64,000 nucleotides of DNA from Triplophysa rosa (taxonomy: Eukaryota > Chordata > Actinopteri > Cypriniformes > Nemacheilidae). The translations under genes and the position numbers were made by a program. The notes below the pieces were generated by a model. That model ran no database searches. It was not told the DNA's origin and was given only the letters and a program-made list of their open reading frames with translations. Positions 57,607 through 64,000 of this stretch are shown piece after piece (position 1 is the first letter of the stretch; every line of letters starts with the position of its first letter). The stretch is from the NCBI RefSeq assembly GCF_024868665.1, contig NC_079894.1, positions 9,075,737-9,139,736 on the forward strand. Reading direction: 5' to 3'.

Positions 57607-58006
57607 TTAAAGGAACAGTTCGCCCAAAAATGAAAATGTCACGAATTACTCACTCTTTGGTTGTTCCAAACTGGTATTCGTTTCTTTGTTCTGATGAACA
57701 CAGAGACAGATATTTGGAAGAATGCTTTTGTAACCAAACAGTTCTTGGCCCCCATTGACAACCATAGCAGGAAAAATGACAATGGTAGTCAGAAGTGTCC
57801 CAGAACTGTTTGCTGTCCTCCATTCTTCAAAATATCTTCTTAAACAGAACAATATATACTGTATATATATATTTTTTTGTCACAAGCATTCTTCCAAATA
57901 TCTTTCTCTGCTTTCATCCAAACAAAGAAATTTATACAGATTTGGAACAACTCGAGGGTGAGTCAATGATGACAGAATTTACATTTTGGGGTGAACTATC
58001 ACTTTA
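57607..58006. mobile_element. Palindromic TTAA MITE, copy 4
   Basis: It starts TTAAAGGAACAGTTCGCCC and ends GGGGTGAACTATCACTTTAA. Arms paired (CCAAACTGGTATTCG with AGATTTGGAACAAC). A short TA-rich centre lies near 57853. Confidence 0.85.
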
Positions 58007-58009
58007 AAC

Positions 58010-59265
58010 AAACATGTATTTAAAGGTTATGATTTTTCAGTAAATTCTGTTGAAAACCATCCAAACAAACAGGACTTCAATAGAGTAGACTAAACAGAAA
58101 AGAGCAAAAGATTTAATAACACGGCACATGACTACAACTGCCAAAATGTGATTGGTCAGTAGCATTTGAGGCGGGGCTTAGTAACATCCTAAGATTTTTT
58201 TTAAATCTAAGTCTTCCTTTACTACAGGCAGACCAACACTAAAAACAACACATTCCTAACAGTTCTCCAAACTGTGCGGCATTATTTTTTCTTTCCTCCA
58301 GATAAAAGCATCACATTTAGTCTCAGCCATGAATCAGCAGGCTTTAGTTCTTACAAAATCTAGGTCAGTCCCTATATTGAAAAGACGTGTGGTACTGTGG
58401 CTCTGTGCTTCTGGAGGAGTGTGAGCAACAAATACAGACTCTGTTTCAGTTCCAGACATACCTAACAGCTCACCCTCACCTTCCTTTCCACTGATCTAAC
58501 TCCCAGTCATCCTGTTCTGTTCCTGAGCTCAGACCTCTGGGACATTTCACCATTGCATCTGTTATGCCTGGATACACTGTTCTGAGTAAACATATTTGCA
58601 TTAGAATGTATCCAAGACATGATTAACACTGATCCATCCAGAAAGACCCATCAGCATTAGTGTATGGGATCCCACAGGAATGAATAATCAAATGAAATCT
58701 CCTCTCAAATAATGAAATCTGAGTTTTTCTCTTGGATAGCACTGAGATTAAATGGAGAGCAAATGGGGATTTTGGGGAAAAGTCATAGATTTATCATCAA
58801 ATTCTTATCTGTGCTATGCTAATCCACCACATTCATTTGATAACTCTGTACTCTATTATTATATTAAATCAACAAGTTTTTCTTCTAAAATGTCAGAATA
58901 TGAGAAAGTTGATATTTTGATAAATGTACGGTAACTAAGAAGGCCTTTAAAACTGAACTGTGCTTTTTTTAAATCTAAACTGGGTCTCTCTTACAGATTA
59001 GCACAAAACGTATTGAATATTTTCTTAAAGTCAATAACAAAACATTGCGAAATAATTCAATATTCAATTCGATAACAATATTTGTTTCATCTCACGTTAA
59101 GTCATCCTGTCTAAACTTTATGGCCGGTGGCGAACCAACTTTAGAGGTGTATACCGGCACCTACTCTGAAGAAGTGTGAAGGGAAATCTAGACCTTAACA
59201 TACTGTGCCATCTTAAAAGAATGATCATGTGACTTTGTATCGTACGCCACGTGACCTGCAAATGC
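58010..59265. other. Upstream stretch, no recognised content
   Basis: Nothing identified in this stretch. Confidence 0.45.
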
Positions 59266-59269
59266 CTCA

Positions 59270-59675
59270 AAAACAGTTTCCATTGCCGTTTTTGCGAAAT
59301 ATTCCTTTATCGAATTGCATGAAAAAACACCTCATGCGAGCGTAAAAACTTTTTGTTCACACATCAGTATACGGGGCAATTCTCGCTATTAACAAACCAT
59401 TAACTATGACTTTTGCCTCAATAAACTCTTAATTTGTTGCTTATTAATAGTTAGTAAGATAGTTGTTAGGTTAAGATATTGAGTAGGATTAGGGATGTAG
59501 AGTATGGTCATGCAGAATATGTGCTTTATGAGTACTAATAAACAGCCAATATGCCAATAATAGGCATGCTAATAACAACTAGTTAATAGTGAGAATTGCC
59601 CCCTATACTGAAGTGTTACCAACTTTTTTTGCGGTATATGGGAGTTTTCGCAAAATTGATGTGTTTCCATTGGCC
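59270..59675. mobile_element. MITE interrupted by a hAT-like element
   Basis: Outer inverted ends: CAGTTTCCATTGCCGTTTTT with TTGCGAA, and TTCGCAAAATTGATGTGTTT with CCATTGGC. The centre is split by 59355-59620. Confidence 0.65.
59355..59620. mobile_element. hAT-like short element with 8-bp TSD
   Basis: 266 bp. Left terminus CAGTATACGGGGCAATTCTC then GCTATTAAC, right GTTAATAGTGAGAATTGCCC then CCTATACTG. Perfect flanks AACTTTTT (59347-59354 and 59621-59628). Confidence 0.85.
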
Positions 59676-60332
59676 GTATTTGAGCAATTTCAATTTGTGC
59701 TATTTGAAGAGTAATAGAAACGGAGCTATTGTTAAAAGCCGGTTTAAACATTATCGGTTTGGCCAGACCAGGGCATGAAAAACTACTTTCCTGATTCTGT
59801 CTGATAATGCTAGTGGCACATAAATTACACAAGCACCACTAAGTAACAGAGTGTTAAAAGACAGAACATCTCTATATGTAAACATGGCATCTTTCTTCAA
59901 CCTTGTAATGGAGATTCAAATCAGCAGTCTCTGTCCATAATTACACCTCATAACAACCACAGCAGACCACATGTACGTACAAACCTACGTTTTCAGGAGA
60001 GTTAATGTGTACGTGTATGTCAGGAGTTGTTCCTATCTAAACGCTGTCCTTTTTATTGTAACCACTGTCGCCTGGCAACTGTTCCTGGTCTTTATCTTGT
60101 TCCGTCTGAGTCTGATAAGCTACTGTGAGTCTGAGGTGGATGGAGGTGTTTCATAACTGAGAGAGAAAGCTGTCATAGTACTAGAATGGAGATATGTCCA
60201 CAAAAATCTCGTCTAGAGCCTTCTGGAGTAAAAGAGGATAAAGATAAGTGAATTGAAGGGGTGAGATAAAAGCAGAATGTAAAAGCAGACCCTTAAATGT
60301 CTCATTGACAGCAACTGAATGCATACATTTGC

Positions 60333-60529
60333 TTAAAGGGACAGTTCACCCCAAAATAAGAAGATATTTGGAGAAACGTCTCAGTGGTTTTGTGGGCATA
60401 AAATGAATGGTAGTCAAATTTGTGTTTTTACCAACTGTCTTCAAAATATCTTCAAGTCACACAGGTTTGGAATGACATGAGGGCGAGTACATGAGAATTC
60501 TTATTTTTGGGTGAACTATCCCTTCAAAT
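60333..60529. mobile_element. Palindromic TTAA MITE, copy 5
   Basis: It starts TTAAAGGGACAGTTCACCC and ends TTGGGTGAACTATCCCTTCA, with the right TTAA mutated. It is shorter than the other copies. Confidence 0.85.
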
Positions 60530-61880
60530 GACCTCTACATCCATTTCATAGCTCTATATTCTTAGTGTATGTCAATAAAGATCTCATGTGTTGGTTTTGA
60601 TTTCGTGTACAGAAGAAACATCGGAGACAGCGTCGACACACCAACGAAACTGGATAAACTGATAACTCTTATCAAGTCCTTAAAGCTAAGAAAACGCAGC
60701 TTCAATGAAAAGCAATGAAGCTTTCCCCAGGGCATAAAGAAACAGAGGAGTGGAGAACAATGCTGAGTCAAAGACCTTCCCTCTGACCTCATTATTTATT
60801 TTCTCACTTAATGGGGGTGCGGTGCGGATAAGCAAATTGACTGTATGTGAATGCGCTTCCGTGTTGTTATCGGGAGGAAATGAGGACCTCCACCACATCA
60901 ACCTCAGTAAACAACGCATAAACTTCCGAAAGGAAAGTTGTGGACCCCTTTAACAGACACTTTCCAAGTACACAGTCACAATAGCAAGCACGTACTCGGA
61001 GTCCACAGACCAACAGAAACAGACATTTTTATTTGGATATGGGAATGGCTTAATGTTTGATCCAGTGGATTGAGAGGAAAAAGGTGACGGAGCTATAAAA
61101 GTTAGCAGCAGACCCTCCCTTGGCCTATTTTTACTAACCTGACCTATTTCTGAGTCTGGAGGAGCTCCAGAACCAGGGCTAACGTCATGTCTTCTGGGCT
61201 GCGAGGCCTGCCTTTGTTCACAGATCATCATGCAGAAGTGTGGACAGATGAATACAAACAAACACAGAGCGCACGGATGACAGATACCATGCGTGTATTC
61301 AGTGCTTTCCCTGAGAACCAACCAAACACATGTTGGTTCTTGAATAATACAGTTAAGAGACTGCTCTCTTAGTGCTTGGTTATACGTAACTGACGTAGTA
61401 ACTTAAAGGTGTATGTGTGTATAACTACAAAATGACGCACAGTGCACAGACATATATTATTATATACAGTACACAAACTTTAATTCTGGATGCGATTAAC
61501 TGTTGAACAGCCCTACAAGTTAATGATTTGATCTGAATTTGTACAAGTTTTATACAAAATCAATTATTAGACAAAGCAAGTATAAAGGTGCAATCCTAAC
61601 CAAACCCTAAAACACAACAGTCACTGAGGAGAGAGCAGATCAAACATTCTGTCCAAATAACATTGTTCCCCAAAACTTCAAATAGTTATTATGCCATGAG
61701 ATCATAATTAAATCTCTGACTCTTCAGTCCAGACTTTGGTATTTTGGCAAATCTGACCACAGTCACAGACAGTGAAACAATGTCAGAACGCAAGTTTTCT
61801 TTTCTCAGAAGAAATATCTAAAATACTCGTATCGCTATGCAGAAGGAACAACTGAGTTAAAGATAAAAAATTGAGACATA
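60530..61880. other. Upstream stretch, no recognised content
   Basis: Short ORFs only. No repeat ends found. Confidence 0.45.
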
Positions 61881-61882
61881 TA

Positions 61883-62088
61883 GGGGCGGTTTCCCAGACT
61901 GACTTAAATGTTAGAGGTGTCTTGATCGAAAACCACGTACACTGATATATCTTAAAATACATCAGTGCGTTTGTTTTGTCTGGAGATGCCCACCAGTAAT
62001 GTTTTTTGTAAGGAATGGTTTTAACCATTTAGGTTTTTACGAAGGCCTAATCCTGGTTTAAAATAATCCCCATCCGGGAAATCGCCCC
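61883..62088. mobile_element. MITE with GGGGCGGTTTCCCAGAC ends
   Basis: Left GGGGCGGTTTCCCAGAC, right (inverted) GGGGCGATTTCCCGGAT. The interior keeps CCTAATCCTGGTTTAAA, a sequence common near the end of this cyprinid repeat type. Confidence 0.7.
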
Positions 62089-62659
62089 ATAGACATGTTT
62101 CTGTCTTTCCTGTACATTTAGGTTACAGTAGCAGACACTTTTATACAAAAATGAAGCGATACATCATCAGGAGCCAATAATACAAGAAGTTACTAGGTTT
62201 CACAAAGCTAGACAAAACCTCTTGAGAGAGAAGAGTTCGTTTTTTTATTAATTATTGAAAGAAAACAGTAGTTAGCATGAGAACCTTTAAAAACAAGTTA
62301 TCGAACAAACATATACACAGGATGCGTTCTTTAACTTTGACTTACACTGTATTCACACCCTACAGCAGTGTCTTCAAAATTATAGATTTCTTTTGCTGTC
62401 CAAAGTATTTTTAATAAATACTTAGGGCACCGATTACAACATTTCTCTGATCTGTGTCAACAGTTGAACACACCTTTAGAAATAGAGAGAAAGAGAATGT
62501 TTAGCTCTAACATGATTGGTTTAATTATGGCAAGGCATTTTGTTACCGGTCTAATAAGGCTGATTTTGGTGACTCATTGTTCCCAGCAGCTGCACACATT
62601 CTCTCTCTCTCTCTCTCGCTCTAATAGAGAGGTGTCACAGCTTGGAGTGTGTAAACAGG

Positions 62660-62712
62660 ACATTTACATTTAGTCATTTAGCAGACGCTTTTATCCAAAG
62701 CGACATACAAAG
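62660..62712 (-). repeat. SINE 3' tail fragment
   Basis: On the minus strand it reads GTCGCTTTGGATAAAAGCGT then CTGCTAAATGACTAAATG. A similar plus-strand fragment is at 63500-63540 (AAAAAGCGTCTGCTAAATGA). Confidence 0.8.
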
Positions 62713-63095
62713 TAGGAAAAACAGTAGAAGCAATTTGTGCAACAAAAGAACAACAATGCATAGGTGCAGTACAACTGGTCTCAGTCAGCCTATCACAGTA
62801 TACGAAGCTAAGATTTTTTTTGGGGGGGGTAGGAAAGTAGAAAAGTAGTAGAAGACTGTACTAATGGGTCAGATGTTGACGGAAGAGATGTGTTTTTAGC
62901 CGATTCTTAAGGACCATGGAAATGAAAAATAAGAGCACAGATGACTTCCTGTTTTAAAGTGAAAGTGAGGCCTCTCCACAGTCCGGGGTTTATTACTGAG
63001 GCCAGAACCACACACACACTTCTCATTGGATGCTTACACACTTGGATTAGCTCACCTATAATAATGTAGCAAACTCAGATCAGTAGTTTAGTTTA

Positions 63096-63418
63096 TTTAA
63101 AGTGATAGTTCACCCAAAAATAAAAAGTCTGTCATCATTTAGTCAGGCTCTTGTCATTTCAAACCTGTATGACTTTATTTCTTCCGCACAACACAAAAGA
63201 AGATATTTTGAAGAATGTTGTTAACTGGCACCCGTTCGCTTGCATTGGTTTTGGGTCCATTCAGTAGAAGTGAATGGGTGCCGGCACTGTTCGGTTACCA
63301 ACTTTCTTCAAAATATATTTTGTGTTCTGCGGAAGAAAAAGTCATACAGGTTTAAAATGACAAGAGCGGGTGTAAATGATGACAGAATTTGAATTTCTGG
63401 GTGAACTATCACTTTAAA
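63096..63418. mobile_element. Palindromic TTAA MITE, copy 6
   Basis: It starts TTAAAGTGATAGTTCACCC and ends GGGTGAACTATCACTTTAA. The arms carry ACACAAAAGAAGATATTTTG and its complement. 63419-64000 shows nothing else. Confidence 0.92.
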
Positions 63419-64000
63419 TACTGAATCATTCAGAATCAACAAAAATGGAAAATTATGTTCATTTCTAACTTTATTGTTGCATTGTTAATTTGAATAAAAT
63501 TTGGATAAAAAAGCGTCTGCTAAATGACTAAATGTTAACATTTCTGTAGAGAAACCGAGAGGTTGAAAGAGTCTATTTATAGCACTTTCTTTTATTTAAT
63601 TTCCTTTATGCACAACACCTGTACTTTATAAGCACCTGAATGCTTTTGTACCTCAGTCTGAATCAACAAAGCTTCGTTGGCATGACTTTACATAAAGACA
63701 CTGAAAGAAAGTGAAAGAGAGAGCGAGAAGAGCTGAACTCTTTGACTCGTGGGATTAAGGAAAAGAGAGACATGTAAACACAGCCCCTGATGCTGAGCGA
63801 CTCGCACCTCATCGTGATGCACAAGACCCTTCTTTAACCTTTATATCCTAGCTGACTTCCTGTAAACTCCTGTTTCCGGTGGCAAATATTTAACGTACCA
63901 GCAAACAAAATGAGGACAGGGTGAGCAGATAACAGTTAATAAAGTGAGTTCATGGTGGCACAACGTATCACAAGAAACTACCCAGAAGAAAAGACAACAA

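Overview
The window is vertebrate nuclear DNA, most likely from a cypriniform (carp/zebrafish-type) teleost. It is AT-rich, has large introns with GT-AG borders, and carries many short transposons, tRNA-derived SINE pieces and CA/GA/TA microsatellites of the kinds common in cyprinid genomes. There is no prokaryotic signal: no operons, ribosome binding sites or CRISPR. I cannot name the species.

One host gene was found. Nineteen consecutive coding exons on the minus strand (42064 down to 238) encode a protein matching FNDC3B (fibronectin type III domain-containing 3B, also called FAD104). All 19 join in frame at GT-AG sites, for 2599 nt or about 866 codons. They cover the proline-rich N-terminal region, a polyglycine/basic linker, FN3 repeats 1 to 6 and about half of repeat 7. 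The start codon and first coding exon(s) were not found between 42065 and 64000, so they probably lie beyond the right edge. The last FN3 repeats, the C-terminal membrane anchor and the stop codon lie beyond the left edge.

The rest is intron or upstream sequence dominated by mobile DNA. From left to right: hAT-like elements with 8-bp target duplications (1017-1506, 2602-3062, 11583-12031, 20364-21784, 20822-21224, 34298-34964, 59355-59620); a MITE ending at the branch-point position of one exon (3445-4088); a decayed Tc1 element (7405-8533); nested MITEs (11524-12112, 13199-14141); a solo LTR with a 5-bp duplication (14269-14835); SINEs (14946-15085, 15710-15916, 35712-35852); a three-level nest (about 20.2-22.0 kb); a piggyBac-type TTAA element (35017-37393) that swallowed a complete Tc1/mariner element (36093-37317) with an intact 346-aa transposase of DD36E spacing; at least six palindromic TTAA-flanked MITEs; and a MITE cluster at 49.2-50.1 kb.

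I see no new enzymatic or defence system. The observations most worth following are structural: an inverted repeat pair flanking four FNDC3B exons, which could promote exon circularisation; repeats ending exactly at a splice donor and at a branch point; the intact DD36E transposase; and an 81-bp copy of nearby sequence placed inside a SINE tail.
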